DNA of 64,000 nt from NCBI GenBank assembly GCA_009746045.1, contig RPFO01000026.1, positions 1,403,515 through 1,467,514 on the forward strand, in the 5' to 3' direction. A program made the position numbers and the translations under genes. The DNA is from Mesostigma viride. Lineage: Eukaryota > Streptophyta > Mesostigmatophyceae > Mesostigmatales > Mesostigmataceae. The notes under the pieces are model-generated. The model had not been told where the DNA came from. It searched no databases and was given only the letters and a program-made list of their open reading frames with translations. Shown one piece after another: positions 10,701 through 22,700 of this stretch. How positions within the stretch are numbered: the first letter of the stretch is position 1; every line of letters begins with the position of its first letter.

Positions 10701-12204
10701 TGGTGGTGGTGGTGGTGGTGGTGGTGGTGGTGGTGGTGGTGGTGGTGGTGGTGGTGGTGGTGGTGGTGGTGGTGGTGGTGGTGGTGGTGGTGGTGGTGGT
10801 GGTGGTGGTGGTGGTGGTGGTGGTGGTGGTGGTGGTGGTGGTGGTGGTGGTGGTGGTGGTGGTGGTGGTGGTGGTGGTGGTGGTGGTGGTGGTGGTGGTG
10901 GTGGTGGTGGTGGTGGTGGTGGTGGTGGTGGTGGTGGTGGTGGTGGTGGTGGTGGTGGTGGTGGTGGTGGTGGTGGTGGTGGTGGTGGTGGTGGTGGTGG
11001 TGGTGGTGGTGGTGGTGGTGGTGGTGGTGGTGGTGGTGGTGGTGGTGGTGGTGGTGGTGGTGGTGGTGGTGGTGGTGGTGGTGGTGGTGGTGGTGGTGGT
11101 GGTGGTGGTGGTGGTGGTGGTGGTGGTGGTGGTGGTGGTGGTGGTGGTGGTGGTGGTGGTGGTGGTGGTGGTGGTGGTGGTGGTGGTGGTGGTGGTGGTG
11201 GTGGTGGTGGTGGTGGTGGTGGTGGTGGTGGTGGTGGTGGTGGTGGTGGTGGTGGTGGTGGTGGTGGTGGTGGTGGTGGTGGTGGTGGTGGTGGTGGTGG
11301 TGGTGGTGGTGGTGGTGGTGGTGGTGGTGGTGGTGGTGGTGGTGGTGGTGGTGGTGGTGGTGGTGGTGGTGGTGGTGGTGGTGGTGGTGGTGGTGGTGGT
11401 GGTGGTGGTGGTGGTGGTGGTGGTGGTGGTGGTGGTGGTGGTGGTGGTGGTGGTGGTGGTGGTGGTGGTGGTGGTGGTGGTGGTGGTGGTGGTGGTGGTG
11501 GTGGTGGTGGTGGTGGTGGTGGTGGTGGTGGTGGTGGTGGTGGTGGTGGTGGTGGTGGTGGTGGTGGTGGTGGTGGTGGTGGTGGTGGTGGTGGTGGTGG
11601 TGGTGGTGGTGGTGGTGGTGGTGGTGGTGGTGGTGGTGGTGGTGGTGGTGGTGGTGGTGGTGGTGGTGGTGGTGGTGGTGGTGGTGGTGGTGGTGGTGGT
11701 GGTGGTGGTGGTGGTGGTGGTGGTGGTGGTGGTGGTGGTGGTGGTGGTGGTGGTGGTGGTGGTGGTGGTGGTGGTGGTGGTGGTGGTGGTGGTGGTGGTG
11801 GTGGTGGTGGTGGTGGTGGTGGTGGTGGTGGTGGTGGTGGTGGTGGTGGTGGTGGTGGTGGTGGTGGTGGTGGTGGTGGTGGTGGTGGTGGTGGTGGTGG
11901 TGGTGGTGGTGGTGGTGGTGGTGGTGGTGGTGGTGGTGGTGGTGGTGGTGGTGGTGGTGGTGGTGGTGGTGGTGGTGGTGGTGGTGGTGGTGGTGGTGGT
12001 GGTGGTGGTGGTGGTGGTGGTGGTGGTGGTGGTGGTGGTGGTGGTGGTGGTGGTGGTGGTGGTGGTGGTGGTGGTGGTGGTGGTGGTGGTGGTGGTGGTG
12101 GTGGTGGTGGTGGTGGTGGTGGTGGTGGTGGTGGTGGTGGTGGTGGTGGTGGTGGTGGTGGTGGTGGTGGTGGTGGTGGTGGTGGTGGTGGTGGTGGTGG
12201 TGGT
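10701..12204 (+). repeat. Pure (TGG/GGT)n microsatellite, about 1.5 kb (about 501 units)
   Basis: From 10701 to 12204 the sequence is an uninterrupted trinucleotide repeat with no visible variant unit. Every frame is open, which creates spurious poly-His, poly-Pro, poly-Val, poly-Trp and poly-Gly ORFs; none has gene-like flanks. The G-rich strand could fold into quadruplexes. Such purity over 1.5 kb implies either very recent expansion or an assembly artefact, so the copy number should be treated as uncertain. Confidence 0.97.
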
Positions 12205-12344
12205 TCCACCGCGCCACAGGCATGACTAAGCCGTCGCCGCCCATTTCCGGTGGCTTGCGCCACCTTTACCCCAGTCAACCTGACCCGTCGCCCCTCGTGT
12301 TGGGCCGGGGACAACGCCTCCACCATCCGACGGCCCCAATCCCT

Positions 12345-12484
12345 CGCGTCGCGTCTATGCGGTTTTTCAGTTCGGTTCCCTCGCGTCCGGTCACGTCTAT
12401 GCGTTTTTTCGGTTCCCTCGCGTCGCTTCTATGCGTTTTTTCGGTTCCTCGCGTCGCGTCTATATACTATGCGTTTTTTCGGGT
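12345..12484 (+). repeat. Degenerate tandem repeat of about 35-40 bp, 4 copies
   Basis: Four copies of a unit containing CCTCGCGTC, TCTATGCG and a T-run (GCGTTTTTTCGG) with small length changes. No coding role is visible. Confidence 0.75.
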
Positions 12485-13719
12485 GCGGTACCTGTCAGTC
12501 GGGCCGTTTGATTCACACATCTGACGGTCGTAAATTGCCGGTGGGAGAGTAAATGGGTGGGAGAGAGGAGCATTCTTGTTGTTGTAAAATTTTTGTAAAA
12601 AAAATTGTACACTTTTTTATTCCAACTTTGGATTGGCAAAATATAAAATTTATTCCTTTTTTATCAATTTCTCTTTTGTAATAAATTGGCACTTTAGGCA
12701 TTATTTTCTTTGCAACTGATTTTCTTTAGAGAACCTCCTAGAATTATTAATGTTTCCAAAGAATCATTTTGAATTTAAATTTCTTGATAAAGAAAAGGTA
12801 CCTAATAAAGTTAAAAAGCGTGCTTGTTTTGTTGTGTTCTTGTTGTTGTGGTGGTGTGAGTGGTGGTTGTGCGCGGGTGGTGGACTGGTGGTGGTGGTGG
12901 TGCCCCCCGGTCGCGAAGTTGTTTGTCGTAACTTGGTCGTAAAGTGATTTTGACAACTACGACATAACGGCGTGGGATTAAACTAACTAACTAACTAACG
13001 ACATATAGGATTCCTCTGAATTGCCACGTGGCAAGAAGGCTGACATAACAAGCCAAAGTGTACACGTGGCAGTAAAGAGTGGACTTGGGCTCAGGGTACA
13101 GCCGCCGACAGCTCTTTCAGCTGCAGCCCCGGGCAAGACCCTGTTACCAGAAAAATTTCTCTGGGTACATCTAAAGGGAGGCCCGGAGTATACGGATAAC
13201 CGTACAAGTTGTATCTTTCCTAACTGGCCACTTTCCTAACTGACTGCGGCGTGGGACACAACAACAACAACAACAACAACAACACACTGGCCACAGAAGA
13301 TTCTGATTCGTCTTGTCACGATGTGGATGTCCAACTTGGGGGATCTTCTTGAACGACACGTGTCAAATGCCACATGTTCCGTGTTTTGCTCTGTAAAACG
13401 TTTTCGTTTAGGGAATTACGTGGTTTTGGGACAAAGATCTTCTGACGGCAGCCATGGCCCTCGGTAAATATGCGCTGTGATGCACTGCAGTGGCGTAAAG
13501 GTAGCCAACTATGAGGCGTCTAGCGTTGATGGAAGCAGTGACACATTAGGCGGAGCTTAGCAGGTGGCCAGGTGCCACTCAGCGGGGTAACTTGGGTTGG
13601 GGCTTGAATAAGGCAGCCTTTGGTTGTAAAGTAGTGAGCAGACGAAACGTAATTCTAGCCTTGCTGGCAAGAAAGAATCGAAAAGCTCTGCTTAGATTAT
13701 AATCTGACTGTTGGCAGCG
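12485..13719 (+). promoter_or_regulatory. Region upstream of the copper ATPase (promoter inferred)
   Basis: No gene is seen. 13022-13035 is the palindrome TTGCCACGTGGCAA, which contains the plant G-box core CACGTG; further ACGTG words occur at about 13063 and 13350. A short (CAA)n run lies at 13258-13283. The 320 bases before the ATG at 13720 have no recognisable TATA box at a usual distance, so the transcription start cannot be placed. Whether the G-box acts on this gene is inference. Confidence 0.3.
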
Positions 13720-16700
13720 ATGGGGTCAGACAACAAGGAACGACACCAGGAGCTGGTGCCTTTGACGCTTGGGCAGCCTTCCTCTACGAAAGCGCCGGGG
13801 AAGGCCAGGCAGATAACTTCTGTGAGGATTATGGGGATGACATGCGGCGCTTGCAGCACTAGTGTCGAGAATGCGCTAAAAGCTGTTCCTGGAGTGCACG
13901 CGGCATCTGTCTCGCTGATTCAGAACCAAGCAAGCATCACGTATGATCCCAGCGTTGCCAGTGTAAGCAGGGCTGTCTTGCTTTGCCAGTCATGCCGGGT
14001 TGTAAAAGGATAGCTCTCGCCACCCTTACGCAGTATTACTGAGTGCACATCTACATGGCTGCAATAATAGAGTTGCTGTTTGCTTCCCGGCGCCTCGCTG
14101 AGCGTGCCATGGCACTCGGGGCTTATTAATCAGGAGATGCAGCCACGCGTATTCCGCATGGTATAGTTGAAGCGGATGGAATATTTAAATCATCCGAAAG
14201 AAGCTCCCCTTGGATGTTGGCTGCACGTGCAGTCTATTAGCGCCGTTTGCACGTTGGTTAGGGTCACCCTGCGTCACAGTCCCTTGAATGCAGCACGGCC
14301 GACCCCATACCAACGTCTGGCCAGGGCACACTAATCACTTCGGCTGCATGTGGCAGTTGCTCTTGCTGAAGGGGCTCGTGAATGCGTAGTAGGTTGTGCT
14401 AGAACGGGCTTTTGTGGGGGGTAGAGGTAACGGACATGCACTGCGGGCTACGCTTTCCTTTGCATCATTTCCCTATTTGTTCATGTTTCTTACTTATCTA
14501 TGCCATGTTGCTTTATGTATGGAATCTCCTGGCAATCTTCAGACAGCTTGGCATTGTGCACACAGCGTTGCCAACAGTATTGTTGACACTCACCGGTGCT
14601 TTTGTGATGCCGTCGGGCTAGCTGTACCTAAAATGGATCACCCCTTTGATGGCTACCTGCTGCTGATGGAAGGAAGGTCCTATCCACCCCCCTCTCCTGG
14701 CATCTTATTTGGGCAGTCTGTGTCATACGCTTTGAAGGTAAGTGGCCTGCTGCTGTTTTCTTTCAACCGTGGAATGCTCAGCATAACTTTGCGAGTTATC
14801 CTGCTCTTCCTATCTATGCTGCAAATACTGGCTTCAATTTCTATTTCATTTTCTCTCTATTCCTGAACTATGCAAGGTACCCCGTCTCTTTCTATCTATG
14901 CTGCAAATACTGGCTTCAATTTCTGTTTCATTTTCTCTCTATTCCTGAACTTGTTTTCCACTTTTGTTTTTGTAGTTTTCTCGTCAGTACCGTCCATTGG
15001 GGCCACCCATCATAACGGATATGCCCACGACCGCCTGAAATAGTAATGCCCACTGCCTAAAGAAGCATTGCCCGCCTGACATAGCCAATGTCCGCCGCCG
15101 CCTACTACACTAATTGTGGCCACACCTGATATACTATGGTAATGCCTCCCACCGCCTCATATTCACCGACCCATCTCACACCCTGCCGCCTTACACGTAC
15201 TAATTCACGCCTCCGCCACACTAACCTTGACGCTCCACTTACATCGACTTTCATAAACATACAATATATTTTCAATGCATATTAACTCTGTCATATATTC
15301 TCAATTAATTTAATACTCACGCCTGCCCCCCACCAGGATGCCACCCTGCTAGAGGCGATTGAGGACTCTGGTTTTGAGGCCGAGGTGCTCCCCGGTGGGG
15401 GCTCGTGCGTCTACCACACGCTCGAGGTGGGCAGCTTCAGCGTGCCCGGGCTGTCGTCGGGCCATGACGCGCGCATGCTGGCGGACGCGGCGCGCCAGCT
15501 GGCGGGCGTGTTCTCGGTGACGGCATTTCCCGAGGCAGAGAAAGTGGAGATGGAGTTTGACCCTCAGGTAAGGTCGCTCTTTATAGTGAACTTGTAGTAA
15601 GATCTGCTGATGGTGTGGTTAGTGGCACAGAGAGTGGAGATGGGGTTTTGCCCGCAGGTAAGGCCGTTTGTTCGAGTTTGAAAGATGCCCTTGTGGGGGT
15701 GGTGGGAGGGAGAAAGTGGAGATATAGTTGTCTCACTTTTGGTGCCTCCCCCCCCCCGGTCACCAACATGCTTTTTTCCCTTACGTACAGGCAGCTGTCT
15801 GTCTCAGTTAATGCCTATCAAATGCTACCCCCCTTTCCCCCTTTCCCCCCTTCCCCAACCTGGACCACTAGGCCAACCCATGGCCACGGCATACGTATGG
15901 TTTTCTCACTCAATGCGTATAAAGAACTCTCTTCCCAGTCCCCCCCAACACAAGACGACACGATGCGACGCGACGCAGCACAGCACAGCACAGCACAGCA
16001 CAGCACAGCACAGCACAGCACAGCACAGCACAGCACAGCACAGCACAGCACAGCACAGCACAGCACAGCACAGCACAGCACAGCACAGCACAGCACAGCA
16101 CAGCACAGCACAGCACAGCACAGCACAGCACAGCACAGCACAGCACAGCACAGCACAGCACAGCACAGCACAGCACAGCACAATCCAGCGCAACACAACA
16201 CAATGCAGCACAATCCCCAGGTCCCCAACGACCACGGCATACATGTGGATGTCTCACTTGATGCCTATTGACCTCTTGATGCCTATTGAAAACTCTCCTC
16301 CCTCCCCCCCCCCCCCCGCACCACCACCACCACCCCCTCCCGCCAGGTGACGGATGGCCACGGCATCGTCGCGACGATGGAGTCGATGGGTTTTGAGCTG
16401 GAGCTGCTCACCCACAGCGCCCAAGAGGTGACCACGCTGCTCGTGTCCGGCATGACGTGCGCATCCTGCACCTCCAGCGTGGAGCAGGCCATCCGAGGAA
16501 TACAAGGGGTGCTCTCGGTGGACGTCAGCCTGATGACGGAGCAGGTATACGTCGTGATCATGAATGTGGTCAGGTGTTCGCTATTACGAATGTGGTCAGG
16601 TGTTCGCTATTACGAATGTGGTCAGGTGTTCAATATCATGAATGTGGTCAGGTGTTTGCTATTACGAATGTGGTCAGGTGTTCAATATCATGAATGTGGT

Positions 16701-19700
16701 CAGGTGTTTGCTATTATGAAGGTGGTCAGGTGTTCGCTAGTGTGAATGTGGTCAAGTGTTTACTATTACGAATGTGGTCAGGTGTTCAATATCATGAATG
16801 TGGTCAGGTGTTCGCTATTATGAATGTGGTCAGGTGTTTGCTAGTGTGAATGTGGTCTGGTGTGCACTAGTGTGAATGTGGTCAGGTGTTCGCTAGTGTG
16901 AATGTGGTCAGGTGTTCACTAAAAGGCACAGCACTTGAGTGCTCCGCGAATGTCTGCCTGACGATTGAGCACGTAGGGTCCATTGACAACCTTGTCAGTA
17001 TAAACATACTAGTTTGTAATAACAGGCATGTGCGAAGCCTGCGGCGGCGTCCATGTCCATGTGGACGAACCTGCAGCTAGATCAGGTATTTTTCGTGGCT
17101 TGTTTTACTACTTTATGCTCGTTTTGCTAATATTTTCGGTGAGGCAATGTGTGCCCCTCATTGCACCTGTTGCGCATTCCTCGCCCATGTAAGACTACCT
17201 CAGCGCCTTATTGGGATCCATCACCCCTTATTTCCCATTGTATTGCCCCTATACTACGGGCCTCTTTGCCCCGCCCCCCACCCCCCCACCCCCACCCCTG
17301 TGTACCTGTATTGTGCGCTTATTCCCCCTATTACACACACCCTGGTCTCGTCCCCCCCCGGCCCTGCCCGCTCCTGGCCCCTCAACCTTCTCGCCCTTCA
17401 TCCCCCCGGCCTACACCCCTCAACCCCGCCGCAGCGACTTTACCCCCCCTCTTCCTGACCCTGCAACGTCTTTGCCCCTCAACTTCCTGACTCCGCAACG
17501 TCTTTGCCCCCCAACTTCCTGGCCCCGCAGGCGGTGATTCGTTTCAACCCCAACGTGACCGGCCCCCGGTCGCTCATCCAGGCGGTGTCAGACGCCGGCT
17601 TCACTGCGCGGCTGTACCTGGAGGATGAGCGCACGTTGGGGCCGGCGGCCAGCTCCCACCTGCAGGAGATGCAGCGCTGGCGGTCACTCACCATCATGAG
17701 TGCACTATACACGGTGTGTGGGTGCGCGGTGATCTTTGGGCCTTGACTGGGGTGGTGGTGTATTGTTGAGGCTTAAGTTTAGGTGCATTGCGTGTGTGCT
17801 AGCTGGAGCGGCCTCCAGCTCCCCAACCCGCGGGAGATGCAGTTCTGGCGGTGACTCACGCCCCCACAAGTGCTCTCTGGATAGTGGGGTATCGGGAGTA
17901 GGTTAAGTTCCGCATGAAGTTGCCTTCACAAGCAAGTCGAACGAGTTGAACATAAGATAGCGCAGCTTGCTGATGAGTTTCAGGCTGTGAGTAGCACGTG
18001 GAGTCGTGGACGTCCGACACAAGAACGGCATTGGCGTGAAAAGGACTGGGGAAGCAAATGCGGGGCGGAGGCTTCACTGTTCTTTTTTTGGGGGGGGGGG
18101 TGGAAGGGGGGGGGGAGAGATTACTGGGTAGGAGGGGGGTCAGCCGGGGGGGTAACCCAATGTTGTAGGTGTCTGCAAATGCTGCACTCTTTGCTCTCTC
18201 GCCTACAGCTTGCAAGCTATAGGTGCAAGCTTCACAACTGTCTTGAATCCCGTACGCTTGTGTTTGTGTCCTGTGAGCTCAGTAGCCCCAAAGTCAGGTG
18301 CGTTTAGTTGAACAAAGAAACTCCCCCCCTTTCAATTATACCTCCTGGGCTTGAGCTTTTGACGTGTTCTTAGGACATCATTTTTGTGTCACTCTTGGCT
18401 GATTTTCGGCCTAATGATTGCTCTCTTTGCCCGAGCCACCCCACAAAGATCCCCCCACGGGTCTGCCCTTTGCCTAGCAGCCACTCCCACCCAATTTGGT
18501 CCCCATACTTACTCGCATCCCTTCCGGCACCTCTTCCGTGCCCCGGTATGCCCCTCCTCCTCCCCCCGCCCCCCCCCTCCAGGCGCCCCTCTTCCTGATC
18601 GCCATGGTTCTCCCCCACATCCCCGGCCTCTGCGCCCTCCTTGAGTACAAGCTCTGGATGGTCGGGCTCGGTGACCTGTTCAAGTGGGCGCTCTCCACCC
18701 ACGTTCAGTTTGTCGTCGGCTGGCGCTTCTACGTCGGCGCCGTCAAGTCGCTGTCCCACGGCGCCGCCAACATGGATGTGCTGGTTGCGCTGGGAACAAA
18801 CGCGTCCTATTTCTACTCGGTCTTCTCGGTGCTCTATGGGGCTATCTATCCGGACTACCACGGCACCGATTTCTTCGAGACGTGAGTGTTTGGGTGGATG
18901 CGGGTGGGGTAGATTGACCACCTGGCTGGCTGGTTTTGACTGCCGGTTATTTAGGTGGGGTTATCTCGGCTGAGAGACCACCTGACTGCCTGATTTGTTC
19001 GAGACATGAGTGGGCTCTAGAAGCTGGGGACATGGGTTATGTAGGTAGGGTTATTTAGGCTGAGAGACCATGTAGCTGCCTGATTTGTTCGAGGCGCGAG
19101 TGGGTTAGAGAGACTTCATTGTCAGTGGGCTTGAGAGGCCTGATTATGTCAAGATGTGAGCCTTTGGATGGACCATGTGACTGCTTGAGCCTTAACAGTA
19201 CGCTTTTAAAAGTACACCTATTACGTAGACCTGTGTAGGTTAGGGAGGCTTGTGTTATTCCCTTATTATTTTAAGACTTGAGTGGGTTAGGACTTGCATA
19301 TGTGACATGAGCTTGTCTAGTGTGTCTTGATAGTGTCTAGTGCTGGGATCCATCCAGGATACCACCGTGGGATATCAGCAGTCTGTACCCTGCCCTTGCG
19401 TCCATCACAAGCTGCCACAGAGTCTTCTTCGGTTTGAGGTATCCCTCTGTGCTTATTCTATCACCTCCCCCATGCCCTGTCCCTGCCCCACTCATTTCAC
19501 CCCATGGCTGTTTTCAACCTTCAGGTGTCATCCGGCTTCCTGCCCCCTTCCCTGCCCCCTTTGCTGCCCTCCTCCCTACCCCCCTCCCTTCCCCCCTCGC
19601 TGCCCCCTTTGCTGCCCTCATGCCTACCCCCTTCCCTGCCCTCCTCCCCGCCCCCTTCCCTGCCCTCATTGAAAATGCCTGCCCACCTTCAGCTTTGCGA

Positions 19701-22700
19701 TGCTGATCACATTTGTCCTGCTCGCCGCTCCCTACCCCTTTCCCTTCCCTCTTCCCTGCCCCCTTTCCTCAATGGAACAGTTTCCTGTTAGCTGGGCAAT
19801 GCTGATAACGGTCGTCCTGCCTCCTTCCCCCTTCCCTACCCCTTTTGATTGCCCTGTTTCCTTGTCGGCATATTCTCTGGTATTTCCTTCTAAATGGTGG
19901 GAGAGCGATTGCAGCAATGGTGCTCACCACTAGACACTCCCAGCCAGTTAGGCTCGAAACACACGCCCTGATCACGCAAGATGTTTCCGGCCCCACCATC
20001 TAGGTCATCTAGTTGCTCTTAGCGTTCGCAAGCCATGATTTCAACGAACAAGCCTACACATTTCCATCTCCATTCATATCCATCATCATGAACGACTTGA
20101 AAACGCGGATAAGAGAATGGCAGGCTCGAGCTACCTTGGTCCGGATTCTCCAGATTTATGGCCTTCTCTGGTTGTCTCATTGATATCCCTTCAGCTCTCT
20201 CTGATGCTGATCGCGTTCATCCTGCTTCCTCCCCCCTATCCTGCCCCTTTCGCTGCCCTATTTCCTTATCGACACATCCCTTCAGCTCGGCGATGCTGAT
20301 CACGTTCATCCTGCTGGGCAAGTGCCTCGAGTGCCTGGCCAAGCATAAGACGAGCGAGGCCATCTCGAAGCTGATGCAGTTGGTGCCACCGTCCGCCACG
20401 CTCATCACGGTCGACGTGGATGGCAACGTGGTCACCGAGGAGGAGATCGACTCCACACTGGTGCAGCGGGGGGACCTGCTCAAGGTAGGACGAGAACGGC
20501 TCATAGAATAGCAATCTGGGTCGTTGGCGTGGGTAGTGTGGCAATGTGTTGATGGAGGAGGAGATGGACTCCACGCTGGTGCAGCAGGCGGACCTGCTCG
20601 AGGTAGGAGGAGAACGGTTCATAGAATAGCAACCGCGGTGGGGTGTTGTTGGTGTGGGTGCTTTTAAACCTGGGTAACGGAGGAGGAGATGGACTCCTAG
20701 GTCTAAGATACAGGGTATGAACGTACATAGTGAGAGTACGGGCACGGGTGGGTGCGTAAATACGTTAGGTACGTGATGCGGAGGAGATCGGATGCACGCT
20801 GGTGCAGAGGCGGGACCTGCGCAAGGTATCAAGCCGATGGGCCGAGGGGCGGTAGCATTAGGTGGGAACAAGTCCCGTGACGCCTGCCCGGCTCTGACGT
20901 GTTTTATCGAGCACCTCCTCAATAGCTATATCGTATAGCATAGCTGCGACGAGCGCTGTCTAAGTGTGCTTGTCCCAGCTGTGCTAACTTCAATGGTTGC
21001 CCTGGAGCCTCCATGCTGGCTGCTTCTCCCCCTCTCCGCCCCCTCCCCCCCCTCTCTTTGATCATGCCGGGCACCGGAATGTTCGCCTAACTGACGTATT
21101 CATGCCACCCAGCTCCGCCCGCCCGGCCGCCCCTTGTTGTTTGCCTCCCCCCCATCCCCCCAAAAATCCTACCAGGCCCTCTACCAGGCCCTCTATGGAT
21201 GCTACTACTGAAATAAGTCATGGTTTCCCCTCCGCCATAAGTCATGCTGATTGCCTGACCCCCACACCAGATCCTTCCCGGCGATGCTGCGGTGTTGCAT
21301 CTACTACGCCTTTGGCCCCCCACGCTGCGTCTCGGGGTCTGCCTCTCCCCCCCCCTACCTCCCTTTATTCCTACATGACGCAAAGAGACATTTCAGTCAT
21401 AAGTAATAGCAATGCCTTTATTGATACTACTGGCCCTTTTATTTACACTACTGGCCCTCCTTTATTCCTACATGACGCAAAGAGACATTTCAGTCATAAG
21501 TAATAGCAATGCCTTTATTTATACTACTGGCCCTTTTATTTACACTACTGGCCCTCCTTTATTCCTACATGACGCAAAGAGACATTTCAGTCATAAGTAA
21601 TAGCAATGCCTTTATTAATACTACTGGCCCTTTTATTTACACTACTGGCCCTCCTTTATTCCTACATGACGCAAAGAGACATTTCAGTCATAAGTAATAG
21701 CAATGCCTTTATTTATACTACTGGCCCTTTTGTTTACACTACTGGTCCTCCTTTATTCCTACATGACGCAAAGAGACATTTGAGTCATAAGTAATAGCAA
21801 TGTCTTTATTGATACTACTGGCCCTTTTATTTACACTACTGGCCCTCCTTGTGCCTCCCCTTCGTGTTTGCCTCCTCTTCCCTCCCCCCCCCCCCCCCCC
21901 CCCCCTTTTTTCTAAATCCTGCCCGGTGCCAAGATGTTTTCTTGGCTACTTGGTGCTTGCCATGCTCTATTTTTACTGCTGGAACCCGCCCCAAATATGG
22001 ACCCCAGATCCTACCCGGCGCCAAGATCCCGGCGGATGGGACCGTTGAATGGGGCCACTCGTACGTCGACGAGTCGATGCTCACCGGCGAGAGCGTCCCC
22101 GTGGGCAAGCGGCCCAAGGACCGCGTCATCGGCGGCACGGTGAACACCACGGGCATGCTGCACGTGAAAGCAGAGCATGTGGGCAGTGACACGGCGCTGT
22201 CGCACATCGTGAGGCTCGTGGAGGCGGCGCAGATGAACAAGGCGCCGATCCAGGGGTTTGCCGACAAGATCTCCAGCTGGTACGTGCTGGGTGGGCCCGC
22301 ATGCGTGTATCCTTTTTCTTGTTAGAAGCAGCGTTGCAGGGTCGCTGGGTGTTGGAGAGGCATTTTATTGAGCCAAGCACCGACAAGGTCTCCAGCGCGT
22401 GCGGGGTTCATGGTCCTGCTTACGTGTGTATTGCTATCTGTTACGCGGCTATATCGCTATCGTTTGCGTGGCTGTATCGCTATCGTTTACGCGGCTATAT
22501 CGCTATCGTTTACGTGGCTATGTCGCTATCGTTTACGTGGATATATCGCTATCGTTTACGTGGCTATGTCGCTATCGTTTACGTGGATATATCGCTATCG
22601 TTTACGTGGCTATATGGCTATCGTTTACGTGGCTGTATCGCTATCGTTTACGTGGCTGTATCGGTCTCATTGGTGTCAGTGCAGGGAAATAAGCACCTGA

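Noticed and set aside
10628-12524. Five ORFs of 520-620 codons (poly-His, poly-Trp, poly-Val, poly-Gly, poly-Pro)
   Set aside because: All are frames of the pure GGT microsatellite; flanking codons show no gene-like features.
15615-16350. STAQHSTAQ- and LCCAVLCC-type ORFs
   Set aside because: Frames of the CAGCA array inside intron 2 of the copper ATPase.
16552-16925. 26-bp repeats as a CRISPR-like array
   Set aside because: No spacers; plain minisatellite in a eukaryotic intron.
21365-21850. Regular 97-bp repeats as a possible CRISPR array or small repeated genes
   Set aside because: Units are head-to-tail with no spacers, lie in a eukaryotic intron, and the overlapping 62-residue ORFs result from period 97.
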